Shown: positions 33,518 to 41,682 of the stretch, piece after piece
Layout of the letters: each line of letters starts with the position of its first letter
How positions within the stretch are numbered: the first letter of the stretch is position 1
Assembly: GCF_003020125.1 (NCBI RefSeq)
Contig: NZ_PYFW01000010.1
Span: forward strand, 1-64,000
Origin: Bradyrhizobium sp. MOS003
Lineage (GTDB): Bacteria > Pseudomonadota > Alphaproteobacteria > Rhizobiales > Xanthobacteraceae
Length of the DNA: 64,000 nt
Direction of reading: 5' to 3'
Notes under the pieces: generated by a model
What the model saw: only the letters and a program-made list of their open reading frames with translations
What the model was told of the DNA's origin: nothing
Database searches by the model: none
Made by a program: the position numbers and the translations under genes

Positions 33518-33864
33518 GCTACGCGCAGCTCATCGGCGACTGGCAGGCGCTCGTGGTGCTGTTCGTCGCCGGCGTCGTTCCCAACCAGATCTGGCGCATG
33601 CTCGGCCTGTGGTTCGGCGGCGGCATCGACGAGGGCTCCGAGCTGCTGGTCTGGGTACGGGCGGTTGCAACCGCGATCCTGGCCGGCGTCATCGCCCAGA
33701 TCGTGGTGGAGCCGCCGGGTGCGCTCGCAAGCGTGCCTGATACCCTGCGGTATGGCGCGGTGGGCGCCGGCCTCATCGCATTCCTGCTGACCCGCCGCTC
33801 GATTTTCGCGGGTGTCGTGACCGGCGAAGTCTTCATGCTGGCCGGCAAGTGGTGGTTGGGCTAA
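33514..33864 (+). CDS. azlD: AzlD family exporter small subunit
   Basis: This 116-residue protein has three to four membrane segments: WQALVVLFVAGVVPNQIWRML, LLVWVRAVATAILAGVIAQIVV, TLRYGAVGAGLIAFLL and IFAGVVTGEVFMLAG. ATG 33514 overlaps the azlC stop (ATGA), so it is translationally coupled and completes the exporter. AzlD proteins are about 100-115 residues, as here. Confidence 0.9.
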   Translation: MSYAQLIGDWQALVVLFVAGVVPNQIWRMLGLWFGGGIDEGSELLVWVRAVATAILAGVIAQIVVEPPGALASVPDTLRYGAVGAGLIAFLLTRRSIFAGVVTGEVFMLAGKWWLG

Positions 33865-33894
33865 AATCCTGCCCACCAGCAAGGAATCGGAAAT

Positions 33895-34386
33895 ATGGTT
33901 CGCAAGAACGAACTCCGCGAGGGCGAGGTCGCCATCGAGCTGCCGCCCGCGCAGGATGCCGGCCTGGTCTTCATCGGTCGCGTCCGCACGCCCTGGACCT
34001 CGCGAATGGAGACGCCGCGGCAGGGGCGTCAGGACGGCCCGATCTGCCGGCTCGAGATCTTCGAGCCGTTCGTGCCGGCCATCAAGGGCGTGGATTTCTA
34101 CAGCAATCTCGAAGTGCTCTACTGGCTCGACCAGTCGCGCCGCGACATCATCCTGCAAAGCCCGAAGAACAACGAGAAGACCCGCGGCACCTTTTCGCTG
34201 CGCTCGCCGGTGCGTCCCAATCCGATCGGCACCTCGATCGTGAAGCTGGTCGGTATCGAGGGCAACGCGATCCTGGTGCGCGGGCTCGATTGTCTCGACA
34301 ACACGCCGCTGATCGACATCAAGCCCGACCGCTGCGAGTTCACGCCGCTGGCGGCGCCGCAGAAGGGCGATTTCGAGACGGAGTGA
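33895..34386 (+). CDS. TsaA/TrmO-like SAM-dependent methyltransferase
   Basis: The 163-residue protein is of the TsaA (UPF0066/YaeB) family, whose E. coli member TrmO methylates N6-threonylcarbamoyladenosine at position 37 of tRNAs reading ACY. Motifs: GRVRTPWTSRMETPRQGRQDGPICRLEIF, and the strongly conserved ATP/SAM-region SLRSPVRPNPIGTSIVKLVGIEGNAILVRGLDCLDNTPLIDIKP. It is shorter than E. coli TrmO (235), lacking its C-terminal extension. Single-gene transcription is likely. The family member may act on tRNA or another substrate. Confidence 0.85.
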   Translation: MVRKNELREGEVAIELPPAQDAGLVFIGRVRTPWTSRMETPRQGRQDGPICRLEIFEPFVPAIKGVDFYSNLEVLYWLDQSRRDIILQSPKNNEKTRGTFSLRSPVRPNPIGTSIVKLVGIEGNAILVRGLDCLDNTPLIDIKPDRCEFTPLAAPQKGDFETE

Positions 34387-34404
34387 GGGCGCACCGCTCT
34401 CGCC

Positions 34405-34494
34405 CCGTCATTGCGAGCGCAGCGAAGCAATCCAGACTTTCTTCCGAGGGGGCCGTCTGGATTGCTTCGTCGCAAGGGCTCCTCGCAATGACGG
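34405..34494. repeat. dispersed palindromic repeat (REP-like)
   Basis: Nested arms: CCGTCATTGCGAG pairs with CTCGCAATGACGG, and GAAGCAATCCAGA with TCTGGATTGCTTC. The motif is a frequent intergenic palindrome in Bradyrhizobium and Rhodopseudomonas chromosomes (recognised from memory). It lies between the convergent trmO-like and HIT genes and may terminate both. Confidence 0.75.
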
Positions 34495-34505
34495 AGGGGG
34501 CGGCA

Positions 34506-34934
34506 CTACCCCGCCTTCAACGCCGCGATCAGCTTCGCCGCATGCTCTTCCAGCACCTTGGCGTCTTCCTTGCGGCTGGCGGGCGGCAGCATCGCCACGC
34601 CGTCATGGCGCGGCATCACGTGCATGTGCAGGTGAAACACCACCTGCCCACCGGCGGGCTCGTTGAACTGCTGGACGGTGATGCCGTCGGCCTCGAAGGC
34701 CTTCATTGCGGCGGCTGCGATCTTGTGCGCGCCGCGGGCGACGTGGGCGTAGTCGTCCGGCTTGATGTCGAGGATGTTGCGGGCAGGGGCCTTCGGGATC
34801 ACCAGTGTGTGGCCTGGCACGCGCGGCATGATGTCGAGGAAGGCGAAGACGTGCTCGTCCTCGTAGACCTTGGAGCAGGGCAGCTCGCCGCGCAGGATTT
34901 TTGCGAAGATGTTGTTGGTGTCGTAAGCGGTCAT
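34506..34934 (-). CDS. HIT family protein (Hint-like nucleotide hydrolase)
   Basis: The 142-residue protein has the signature HIT motif HLHMHVMPRH and upstream features DEHVFAFLDIMPRVPGHTLVIPK. The fold binds purine nucleotides, and bacterial Hint-like members hydrolyse AMP-linked or related phosphoramidates. The location downstream of the FemAB-like gene on the same strand, with a 63-base gap, could allow co-transcription. It is common as a housekeeping protein in this group. Confidence 0.93.
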   Translation of the reverse strand: MTAYDTNNIFAKILRGELPCSKVYEDEHVFAFLDIMPRVPGHTLVIPKAPARNILDIKPDDYAHVARGAHKIAAAAMKAFEADGITVQQFNEPAGGQVVFHLHMHVMPRHDGVAMLPPASRKEDAKVLEEHAAKLIAALKAG

Positions 34935-34997
34935 GACGGCTCCCCGAGAACTTGCGCTTGAAATTTTGCGCTTACTGTCACCAGCGACGGCAAACCG

Positions 34998-36236
34998 TCA
35001 AGGCGCCTCGTCGATGCCTTTGCGGAACGGCCCGAGCTCGGCGAGCTCCCGTCCTGCCTCGGCGACGTAGGCCCGCTCCCGCTTGAGGTAATCGTCGATG
35101 GCGCGGCGCAGGCCGGGATCGGCGATGAAGTGGGCGGAATGAGTCGTGCGCGGCAGGTAGCCGCGCGCGATCTTGTGCTCGCCTTGCGCGCCGGCCTCGA
35201 CATGGGTGAGGCCGCGCTTGATGGCGAAGTCGATCGCCTGGTAATAGCAGACCTCGAAATGCAGAAACGGATGATGCTCGACCGCGCCCCAGTTGCGGCC
35301 GAACAGCGTGTCCGAGCCGATGAAGTTGATCGCGCCCGCGATCCAGCGATCGTTGCGGCGGGCCATCACCAGCAGCACGTCCTCAGCCATGGTCTCGCCG
35401 ATCAGCGAGAAGAATTCGCGGGTGAGATAGGGCCGGCCCCATTTGCGCGAGCCGGTCTCCATGTAGAATTCGAAGAAGGCGTCCCAGGCATCCTCGGTGA
35501 TGTCCTTGCCCGTCAGCCAGTGGATGGTGATGCCGGCGGGGAGCGCGTCCCGCCGCTCGCGCTTGATCGATTTGCGGTGGCGCGAGTTCAGCGTGCCGAG
35601 GAAATCATCGAAGCTCGCAAAGCCCTCATTGCGCCAGTGAAACTGCTGGTCGGTGCGCTGCAGGAAGCCGTGCTCGGTGAGCAGCTTCCATTCCTCCTCG
35701 CGCGCGAAGGTGACGTGGACGGAGGAGGCCTTGCTGACGCCGCATAGCGCCACCAGCCCGCTCGCCAGCGCGTCCATGATGCGCTCTCGATCGACGCCGT
35801 CGCGGACCAGCAGGCGGGGGCCCGTCGCCGGAGTGAAGGGAACCGAGACCTGGAGCTTCGGATAGTAACGCCCGCCGGCGCGCTCATAGGCGTCGGCCCA
35901 GCCGCGGTCGAAGACGTACTCGCCTTGCGAATGCGATTTCAGATAGCAGGGCACGACGCCGGCGACGCGGCCGTGGACCTTGGCCACGAGGTGGCGCGGT
36001 CCCCAGCCGGTGCGGATAGTGGCCGAACCCGATGTCTCGACGGCCGAGAGAAAGGCGTGTGAGACGAACGGGTTATAGGCGGGTTTTGAGACGCCGGGGG
36101 AATCGCCTGGAAGGGTGGATGAAGTTCCCGCGCCAAGCCCACAATTGCCGCTGGGATTGGCGCAAGCGTCCCAATCTTCGGCAGACACCTCGCCAATGGA
36201 AGGTACGGCCTCGAGCGTGATTTCAGATGATGCCAT
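34998..36236 (-). CDS. FemAB-like (DUF482/COG3146) GNAT-fold protein
   Basis: The 412-residue cytosolic protein has two GNAT-like halves. Characteristic segments: YNPFVSHAFLSAVE, GPRHLVAKVHGRVAGVVPCYLKSHSQGEYVFDRGWADAYERAGGRYYPKLQVSVPFTPATGPRLL (in pieces), NSRHRKSIKRERRDAL, FFEFYMETGSRKWGRPYLTREFF. The end shows FEVCYYQAIDFAIKRGLTHVEAGAQGEHKIARGYLP. The family resembles peptidoglycan FemAB ligases but its reaction is not known. An odd Gly/Ser-rich insertion of about 20 residues lies near residue 30. Three genes read in this direction with RidA and glycerophosphodiesterase upstream. Confidence 0.85.
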   Translation of the reverse strand: MASSEITLEAVPSIGEVSAEDWDACANPSGNCGLGAGTSSTLPGDSPGVSKPAYNPFVSHAFLSAVETSGSATIRTGWGPRHLVAKVHGRVAGVVPCYLKSHSQGEYVFDRGWADAYERAGGRYYPKLQVSVPFTPATGPRLLVRDGVDRERIMDALASGLVALCGVSKASSVHVTFAREEEWKLLTEHGFLQRTDQQFHWRNEGFASFDDFLGTLNSRHRKSIKRERRDALPAGITIHWLTGKDITEDAWDAFFEFYMETGSRKWGRPYLTREFFSLIGETMAEDVLLVMARRNDRWIAGAINFIGSDTLFGRNWGAVEHHPFLHFEVCYYQAIDFAIKRGLTHVEAGAQGEHKIARGYLPRTTHSAHFIADPGLRRAIDDYLKRERAYVAEAGRELAELGPFRKGIDEAP

Positions 36237-36239
36237 CGT

Positions 36240-36435
36240 TGCCCAAGATCGTGCATTGCAGCAGCGACTTCAAGGGGGCGAAACTGAGCTCCCTCTTGCC
36301 CCGGACGCAGCGCAGCGCGCAGCGGTGCGATGCAGAGCCGGAGCCCATCTCACCACATAGCGTGCCGCCTGCTGGATCCCGGCTCTGCGCGGCGCGTTGT
36401 AGCGCGTCCGGGACACGAGAGCAGCCGGCCGCGCC
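36240..36435. repeat. intergenic repeat fragment
   Basis: This 199-base gap between the FemAB-like and glycerophosphodiesterase genes contains gctggatcccggctctgcgc and then gcgcgtccgggacacgag, a combination I recognise as a common bradyrhizobial palindromic repeat. A related copy occurs near 55660-55730. No gene is supported here. Boundaries are approximate. Confidence 0.45.
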
Positions 36436-37182
36436 CTACGGAACGAAACCCTCGAAGATCATCTGATCGGCATATTGCCCGACCCGCGTCCGCTGCTCCG
36501 TGGTGCGGACGGTCCAGCCGAGCAGGGCGCAGCCGAAGACCTTGCGAGCGATCCAGGGCGCGGGAGCCGGGAGGTGGTCGACCTTGAAGGCGACGAAGTG
36601 GGGCTGGGTCTGAAGGCCGTGGCGCAGGTACAGCATGCTGTCGCGCTGCGGCTGCGTGAGCTTGGCCCAATAATCGTCCTCGTAGGTCCGCTGCGCGACG
36701 ATGCCGCGCGGGCGGGAGGGCAACAGCTCGCGCAATGCCAGCACCTGGTCGGGATCGAACGACATCCCGACGGCACGCCCCTGATAGGACGCCAGCACCT
36801 CGGCCATCCGCTTCACCAGCTTGCGGTCGCCGTCAAAATGGCTCTTCACCTCGATCACCAGCGGCACGCGGCCGGCGACCATGGCGCAGAGGTCGGAGAG
36901 CGACATCATTCGCTCGTCCGTGTCTTTGAATTTGACCGCCTTCAGCTCCGCCGCGGTCTTCGACACCACCTCGCCGGTGGCCTCGGTGAGGCGGCCGAGC
37001 GCATGGTCGTGATGCACCATGGCCTCGCCGTCGGACGAGAGCTGGATGTCGACCTCGATCGAGAAATTGCCCGCAATCGCGGCCTGTACCGCGCCCGGCA
37101 TGTTCTCGACGATGCCACGAGAAATGTCATGCAGGCCGCGATGGGCGACCGGCCGGGCTGTCAGCCAATCCGGAGCGCGCAT
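36436..37182 (-). CDS. glycerophosphodiester phosphodiesterase
   Basis: The 248-residue TIM-barrel enzyme hydrolyses deacylated phospholipids to glycerol 3-phosphate and an alcohol. Motifs: PVAHRGLHDISRGIVENMPGA (the HRG catalytic His and metal-binding E), FSIEVDIQLSSDGEAMVHHDHALGRLTEATG (Glu/Asp metal ligands and second catalytic His). It is cytosolic, without a signal peptide. It follows the RidA gene by only five bases, so they form an operon. Confidence 0.93.
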   Translation of the reverse strand: MRAPDWLTARPVAHRGLHDISRGIVENMPGAVQAAIAGNFSIEVDIQLSSDGEAMVHHDHALGRLTEATGEVVSKTAAELKAVKFKDTDERMMSLSDLCAMVAGRVPLVIEVKSHFDGDRKLVKRMAEVLASYQGRAVGMSFDPDQVLALRELLPSRPRGIVAQRTYEDDYWAKLTQPQRDSMLYLRHGLQTQPHFVAFKVDHLPAPAPWIARKVFGCALLGWTVRTTEQRTRVGQYADQMIFEGFVP

Positions 37183-37187
37183 GCTCG

Positions 37188-37655
37188 TCAGGCGACCTCG
37201 AACACGCCCTCGACCTCGACCGCCGCGTCCGCGGGCAGCGAGGCGACGCCGACGGTGGTGCGGGCGTGGCGGCCCTTGTCACCGAAGGCCGCGACCATCA
37301 GGTCGGAGGCGCCGTTGAGCACCTTCGGGCCGTCCAGGAAGTCGGGTGCCGAGTTGATGAAGCCGCCGAGGCGAACCACGCGCACCACCTTGTCAAGGTC
37401 GCCCAGCGCCGCCTTGACCTGGGCCAGCAAATTGACCGCGCAGCCGCGGGCCGCCGCAGCGCCGTCCTCGATGGAGACACCGGCGCCCAGCTTGCCCTTG
37501 GCGATCAGCTTGCCGGAGGGGTCGAAGCAGACCTGGCCGGAGACGAACAGCAAATTGCCGGTGCGCACGAAAGGCACGTAATTGGCCACGGGGGTGGGGG
37601 CCTCGTGCAGCTTGATGCCCTGTTCCGCCAGCTTCTGCTCGACCGTGCCCGCCAT
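37188..37655 (-). CDS. RidA family protein (long form)
   Basis: The 155-residue protein is of the YjgF/YER057c/UK114 family, in the approximately 150-residue subgroup. Segments: VPFVRTGNLLFVSGQVCFDPSGKL, GCAVNLLAQVKAALGDLDKVVRVVRLGGFINS, and PKVLNGASDLMVAAFGDKGRHARTTVGVASLPADAAVEVE, with the Arg that binds the enamine carboxylate in RHARTTVG. RidA proteins deaminate reactive enamine intermediates. The start MAGTVEQKLAEQGIKL is typical; earlier frame is not used. It is first in an operon with glycerophosphodiesterase. Confidence 0.92.
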   Translation of the reverse strand: MAGTVEQKLAEQGIKLHEAPTPVANYVPFVRTGNLLFVSGQVCFDPSGKLIAKGKLGAGVSIEDGAAAARGCAVNLLAQVKAALGDLDKVVRVVRLGGFINSAPDFLDGPKVLNGASDLMVAAFGDKGRHARTTVGVASLPADAAVEVEGVFEVA

Positions 37656-37915
37656 GTTCGCCCTCGTTGTCCAGAAATTCCATTCGCCCCGGCGCTTCCG
37701 TCGGAGGCCGGCCGCGCCCTGTTTCGCCCATCGTGCCGCCACATGCAAGCAACCCGCAAGAGGCTGCCTTTTGCCGAGGCGAGGCCGCGGGTTCACCAGC
37801 ATGGCCGCAACTTTACGTGAAACGGCCTCAGTTGCGACGCAATGGAACGGTCATTAAAATGTCGAATCTGCGCATCCCCAAGGATTACCCAGGGACGCGT
37901 TCCCAAGGATCAGAC

Positions 37916-38776
37916 ATGGTGCACCTTTTCCGGACTTCGCTCGGTGTCATGACGCTCGCAGCGGCCAGTTTGGGCCTTGGCGATCTAGGCCTTGGCGGCG
38001 CCGCACAGGCCGCCAATGGTCCGTTCCTCGCGCATCAGGCGCTCTACGACCTGAGCCTGGTGAAATCGCGCTCCAACTCGGTCAACAGCGCGCGCGGCCG
38101 CATCCTGTACAACTTCACCGGAAGCTCATGTGAGGGCTACACCTCGGAATTCCGCCAGGTCTCCGAGCTCGACAGCGGCGAGGGCAAGGTCACGCTCAGC
38201 GACCTCCGCTCCAACTCCTGGGAAGATGCCGCGGGCAAAAGCTACCGCTTCAAGATCGAGACCCGCATGAACGAGGCGGACGCCGGCCGCGTCGATGGTT
38301 CGGCCGAGCGCGACGGCGACCACATCAACGTCAAGCTGAAGCTGCCGGCACCCAAGAGCTTCACCCTCGACGGCAAGATCGTATTCCCGACCGAGCAGAT
38401 CCAGCGCATCATCGCCGCCGCCAAGGATGGCAAGCCGCTGCTCGAGCTCTCCGTCTATGACGGCTCTGATGACGGCCAGAAGGTCTACAACACGCTGACC
38501 GTGATCGGCCAGCCGATCCCCGCAGACCGCGCCGCCTCGCCGGATCCGTCGACCGCCGACGAGCACATGAAATCGCTGAAGCGCTGGCCCGTCACGGTCA
38601 GCTATTTCGACCGCGAGGCCCAGCAGAAAGAGGGCGAGCAGACACCGGTCTATGCGATGTCGTTCGAACTCTACGAGAACGGCGTCTCGCGCCAGCTCAT
38701 GCTCGATTACAACGACTTTGTCATCTCCGGCGCGATGGGCAAGTTCGACGTCAAGGACAGCAAGCCCTGTAATTGA
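37916..38776 (+). CDS. eipB: EipB-like periplasmic protein (DUF1849)
   Basis: This 286-residue exported protein, of the family whose Brucella member EipB supports envelope integrity, is predicted to form a beta-spiral fold. Signal peptide: MVHLFRTSLGVMTLAAASLGLG up to AQA. Family segments: HQALYDLSLVKSRSNSVNSARGRILYNFTGSSCEGY, FRQVSELDSGEG, EADAGRVDGSAERDG, VFPTEQIQRIIAAA, YDGSDDGQKVYNT. The two cysteines (72 and 285) match the family disulfide. ATG 37916 follows AAGGAT; ATG 37859 is possible but would bury the signal peptide. Confidence 0.9.
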   Translation: MVHLFRTSLGVMTLAAASLGLGDLGLGGAAQAANGPFLAHQALYDLSLVKSRSNSVNSARGRILYNFTGSSCEGYTSEFRQVSELDSGEGKVTLSDLRSNSWEDAAGKSYRFKIETRMNEADAGRVDGSAERDGDHINVKLKLPAPKSFTLDGKIVFPTEQIQRIIAAAKDGKPLLELSVYDGSDDGQKVYNTLTVIGQPIPADRAASPDPSTADEHMKSLKRWPVTVSYFDREAQQKEGEQTPVYAMSFELYENGVSRQLMLDYNDFVISGAMGKFDVKDSKPCN

Positions 38777-38809
38777 GCGACAGAGCTCTCCGCGCGAGTG
38801 GTGCCGTAA

Positions 38810-38896
38810 GGTGGGCAAAGCGTAGCGTGCCCACCACTTCTCAGGCGAACTGCAAGAACGCGGGCACGGCGCCAGTGCGTCTTTGTCCACCCTACG
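38810..38896. repeat. short palindromic repeats after eipB
   Basis: GGTGGGCA (38810-38817) pairs with TGCCCACC (38828-38835), and a further ttgtccaccctacgag follows near 38880. This is a typical bradyrhizobial intergenic repeat type. It lies in the 223-base gap before the second RidA gene and may act as an eipB terminator. Confidence 0.5.
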
Positions 38897-38999
38897 AGAT
38901 CTCTCTCTGCCGCGTCGCTCCTCGCCATGACAGGCTAGCTCTCGTCACACTCTCCGGCTACGCTCGCTCCCAATCACAAACTCCGGGAGACCACTCCCC

Positions 39000-39401
39000 A
39001 TGCCCAAGCTCGATCATCTCCGCCCCAGCGGCTTGCATCACAATCCCGCCTATTCTCACGTCGTGACGGCTACCGGCGCGCGCACGATCTACATCTCCGG
39101 CCAGGTGTCGGTCGACGAGGAAGGGCGGATCGTCGGCGAGGGCGATCTCGCCGCGCAGACCACGCAGGTGATGCAGAACCTCGGGCACGCACTGAAAGCG
39201 GCCGGCGCGAGCTATTCCAACATCGTGAAGATCACGACCTTCGTCGTGAATTACAAGCCGGAGCTGCGCCCGATCATCGGCAAGGCCCGCTCGGCCTTCT
39301 TCGAGGGCATGGAGCCGCCGGCCTCGACCCTGGTCGGCGTCTCCGCGCTCGCCGCGCCGGAATGGCTGATCGAGATCGAGGCGATCGCCGTCGCGGATTG
39401 A
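39000..39401 (+). CDS. RidA family protein (short form)
   Basis: A second RidA-family protein of 133 residues. Segments: THVVTA-like YSHVVTATGARTIYISGQVSVDEEG, TTQVMQNLGHALKAAGASYSNIVKITTFVVNY, ARSAFFEGMEPPASTLVGVSALAAPEWLIEIEAIAV. The catalytic Arg of the archetype (Arg105 in E. coli) is not present at the usual STRVTVEV-like position (here PASTLVGVSAL), so its enamine-deaminase activity is doubtful. It probably belongs to one of the Rid1-7 subgroups. A hairpin follows. Confidence 0.88.
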   Translation: MPKLDHLRPSGLHHNPAYSHVVTATGARTIYISGQVSVDEEGRIVGEGDLAAQTTQVMQNLGHALKAAGASYSNIVKITTFVVNYKPELRPIIGKARSAFFEGMEPPASTLVGVSALAAPEWLIEIEAIAVAD

Positions 39402-39405
39402 GGTC

Positions 39406-39440
39406 GTAGCCCGGATTGCGCTGCGCTCCATCCGGGCTAC
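39406..39440. terminator. perfect hairpin between RidA and the ACT-domain gene
   Basis: GTAGCCCGGAT (39406-39416) pairs over 11 bp with ATCCGGGCTAC (39430-39440) around a 13-base loop. It is a familiar bradyrhizobial repeat and lies between convergent genes, overlapping the ACT-domain gene stop. It is a likely shared terminator without a U tract. Confidence 0.6.
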
Positions 39441-39844
39441 AAGGGCTTCGCATCTGACATCTCTTGCAGCAGCATCATTGCTTCGTCGGCTCTGTCAGCA
39501 GGCACGAACAGATGGTCATGGTGAAAGGCCGAAACCGCATTCACGCTGATGCCGGCTTCGGCCAGACGCGCCGTGATGGCCGCCAGGAAGCCGACCGCAT
39601 CGAGCGCGGAGTGAACCGTCAGGGTGATCAGGCGCGAGGGGAATGCGTAGCGTAGTCCAGCGGCTTCAGCCTCTTCGCGAGGCATCACGAGCGTCGTTCC
39701 TTCCTGCTCGCGGAACGTTAGCAACGGATTGAGTGCTGCGGGAACGCCTTCGTTTACCGCGATCGTGCAGAACACGAAAGTGCCCGGCCGCAGCTCCGGC
39801 CTCATGTGCCTCAGCAGCGCGTCGAGATCGCGTTCACCGTTCAT
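39437..39844 (-). CDS. ACT-domain protein
   Basis: The 135-residue protein has a C-terminal ACT-like half: ITLTVHSALDAVGFLAAITARLAEAGISVNAVSAFHHDHLFVPADRADEAMMLLQEM, with an N-terminal partner domain (PGTFVFCTIAVNEG...). The family (COG3603-like, aspartokinase-related regulatory fold) binds small amino acids. ATG 39844 overlaps the dinB stop by one base, so it is translationally coupled to the polymerase gene. The functional relation is unclear. The GTG three bases upstream is an alternative. Confidence 0.8.
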   Translation of the reverse strand: MNGERDLDALLRHMRPELRPGTFVFCTIAVNEGVPAALNPLLTFREQEGTTLVMPREEAEAAGLRYAFPSRLITLTVHSALDAVGFLAAITARLAEAGISVNAVSAFHHDHLFVPADRADEAMMLLQEMSDAKPL

Positions 39845-41133
39845 CACTCCGGCGCCTTCTCCGGTCCTTCATACGCAATGCCGCGGATCACTGCGGCGCT
39901 GCCGAACTTCTTGCGCAGGCTGTCGACCGCGCGCTCGGCGTGGGCGGCGCGGCGGTCGAGCATGTCGGTGTCGTCGGCGACCGATCCTTCGCGCAGCGCG
40001 CTGACGCCGGCGCCCATCAGGCGGAAGGCGGTGCCGTCGATCTCTTTCGCCAGCATCTCGCGGCAGATCGCGAAGATCTTTGCGGCGAGCTGGGTCGGCG
40101 CCGCAATCGATTGCGAGCGGGTGCGCTGGCGGAAATCGGCGGTCTTCAGCTTCAGCGTGACGGTGGAGCCGCCGAGTTCGCTGCTCTTCAGCCGCGAGGA
40201 CGTCTTCTCGCACAGCCGCCACAGGATCTTCTCCAGCGTCGCGAAATCGCGGATGTCGGTCTCGAAGGTTGTCTCGCTGGAAATGGTCTTGGCGCCCCGG
40301 TCCGGCTCGACGCGGCGGTCGTCGATGCCGCGGGCGAGCCGCCACAGCCGGCGGCCGTCGCTCGGAAATTGCCGCATCATCTCGATCTCGTCGGCCTTCT
40401 GCAGGTCGGCGATGACGCGGAAGCCGCGCTGCGCCAGGCGCTCCTGGGTGGCGGGGCCGACGCCGAAGATGAAGCCGACGGGCTTCTCGGCAAGCATTGA
40501 TCGCGCTTCCTCCTGATCGAGCGCGGCAAAGCCGCGGGGCTTGTCGAGGTCGGAGGCGATCTTGGCCAGGAACTTGTTGCAGGACAGGCCGACCGAGACG
40601 GAGATGCCGATGTCGCGTTCGACCTCGCGGGAAAAGCGCGCCAGCACCTTGGCCGGGATCATGCCGTGCACTCGCTCCGTGCCGGAGAGATCGAGAAAGG
40701 CCTCGTCGATCGACAGCGGCTCGACCAGCGGCGTCAGTGCCTGCATGGCCTGCCGCACCTCGCGACCGACGCGGACGTACTTTGCGATGTCCGGCGGGAT
40801 CACGGTCGCGTGCGGGCAGGCCTCCAGGGCTTTGAACATCGGCATGGCCGAGCGCACGCCGTAGGTGCGCGCGATGTAGCAGGCGGCCGAGACCACGCCG
40901 CGTTTTCCCCCGCCGATGATGACGGGCTTGTCGGCGATGTCAGGATTGTCGCGCTTCTCGACCGTCGCATAGAAGGCGTCACAGTCGATGTGGGCGATGG
41001 TCAGGCCCGCGAGCGCGCGGTGGCGGACCAGGCGAGGGGAACCGCAGGCGGAGCAGCGCCGCACGCCCATATCCAAATCGGCCGAACAATCCCGGCAGAA
41101 GCAGCGGGGCCCGGCCGGATCGGAGGCGGTCAC
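39844..41133 (-). CDS. dinB: DNA polymerase IV (Y-family, DinB)
   Basis: This is a translesion DNA polymerase. The 429 residues have an extra N-terminal cysteine cluster (CFCRDCSADL...RRCSACGSPRL, a zinc-binding pattern) typical of rhizobial DinB. The catalytic motifs follow: IAHIDCDAFYATVEKRDNP (metal-binding Asp), VVSAACYIARTYGVRSAMPMFKA, SIDEAFLDLSG (Asp-Glu pair), SVGLSCNKFLAKIASDLDKPRG, then the HhH-type FIFGVGPATQERLAQ and the little-finger domain. It overlaps DUF3572 upstream and the ACT gene downstream by a few bases. No LexA box was sought successfully. Confidence 0.95.
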   Translation of the reverse strand: MTASDPAGPRCFCRDCSADLDMGVRRCSACGSPRLVRHRALAGLTIAHIDCDAFYATVEKRDNPDIADKPVIIGGGKRGVVSAACYIARTYGVRSAMPMFKALEACPHATVIPPDIAKYVRVGREVRQAMQALTPLVEPLSIDEAFLDLSGTERVHGMIPAKVLARFSREVERDIGISVSVGLSCNKFLAKIASDLDKPRGFAALDQEEARSMLAEKPVGFIFGVGPATQERLAQRGFRVIADLQKADEIEMMRQFPSDGRRLWRLARGIDDRRVEPDRGAKTISSETTFETDIRDFATLEKILWRLCEKTSSRLKSSELGGSTVTLKLKTADFRQRTRSQSIAAPTQLAAKIFAICREMLAKEIDGTAFRLMGAGVSALREGSVADDTDMLDRRAAHAERAVDSLRKKFGSAAVIRGIAYEGPEKAPE

Positions 41134-41441
41134 GGCACGTCGCGCTCCCAGGTCCGGTCCCCCAGCGCGTCGCCGAGGACCTGACGGGCCGCAGCGACGT
41201 TGGTTGGATGCAGTTCCGCCGAGCTGGCAAAGGCCTTCACCGTGGCGTCGTCACGCATCACGAAATCGAGCACGCTGAGCAGGAAACCGGGATCCGAGGC
41301 AGCGTTCCGGAGCGACTCCGGACCCACCCCCGTCTCAGCCAGGAACAGGCCCAGCCTTTCAGGGTCGCTCGCGACGAAGGACAGCGCCTGAATCGCAACG
41401 ATTTCAGCGACTTCGCGAGGGTTGTGAACAGGCTTTTTCAA
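41130..41441 (-). CDS. DUF3572 family protein
   Basis: This 103-residue alphaproteobacterial protein of unknown function is recognised as DUF3572 from EVAEIVAIQALSFVASDPERLGLFLAETGVGPESLRNAASDPGFLLSVLDFVMRDDATV. It overlaps the start of dinB by four bases (ATGA), so the two are translated together and an SOS or repair-related accessory role is possible. It is the first gene of the DUF3572-dinB-ACT unit. The start ATG is the only plausible one. Confidence 0.88.
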   Translation of the reverse strand: MKKPVHNPREVAEIVAIQALSFVASDPERLGLFLAETGVGPESLRNAASDPGFLLSVLDFVMRDDATVKAFASSAELHPTNVAAARQVLGDALGDRTWERDVP

Positions 41442-41682
41442 GGGGACGGTTTGCCTTTCCGTTAACTTTCGGTGTCTACTTTGGAGTCATCATGCCCGAG
41501 TCTCGGCCTCAAGTCTTCCAGCCCCAGGCAAGCAACTGGAAACCACATCGCGCAAAGTCGACCCTCGGGTTTAACGAAACTCAAGCGAATCTGAGGTTAG
41601 TTTGAATCCAGTTTTCAAAACGCCGGAAAGCGGCGTCTGAGGCGTCACATGTACCGGTCTGCGGACCAATCAGGAGGACGGG

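Noticed and set aside
37667..37915. Extension of EipB to 369 residues
   Set aside because: It would bury the signal peptide; ATG 37916 has a ribosome site.
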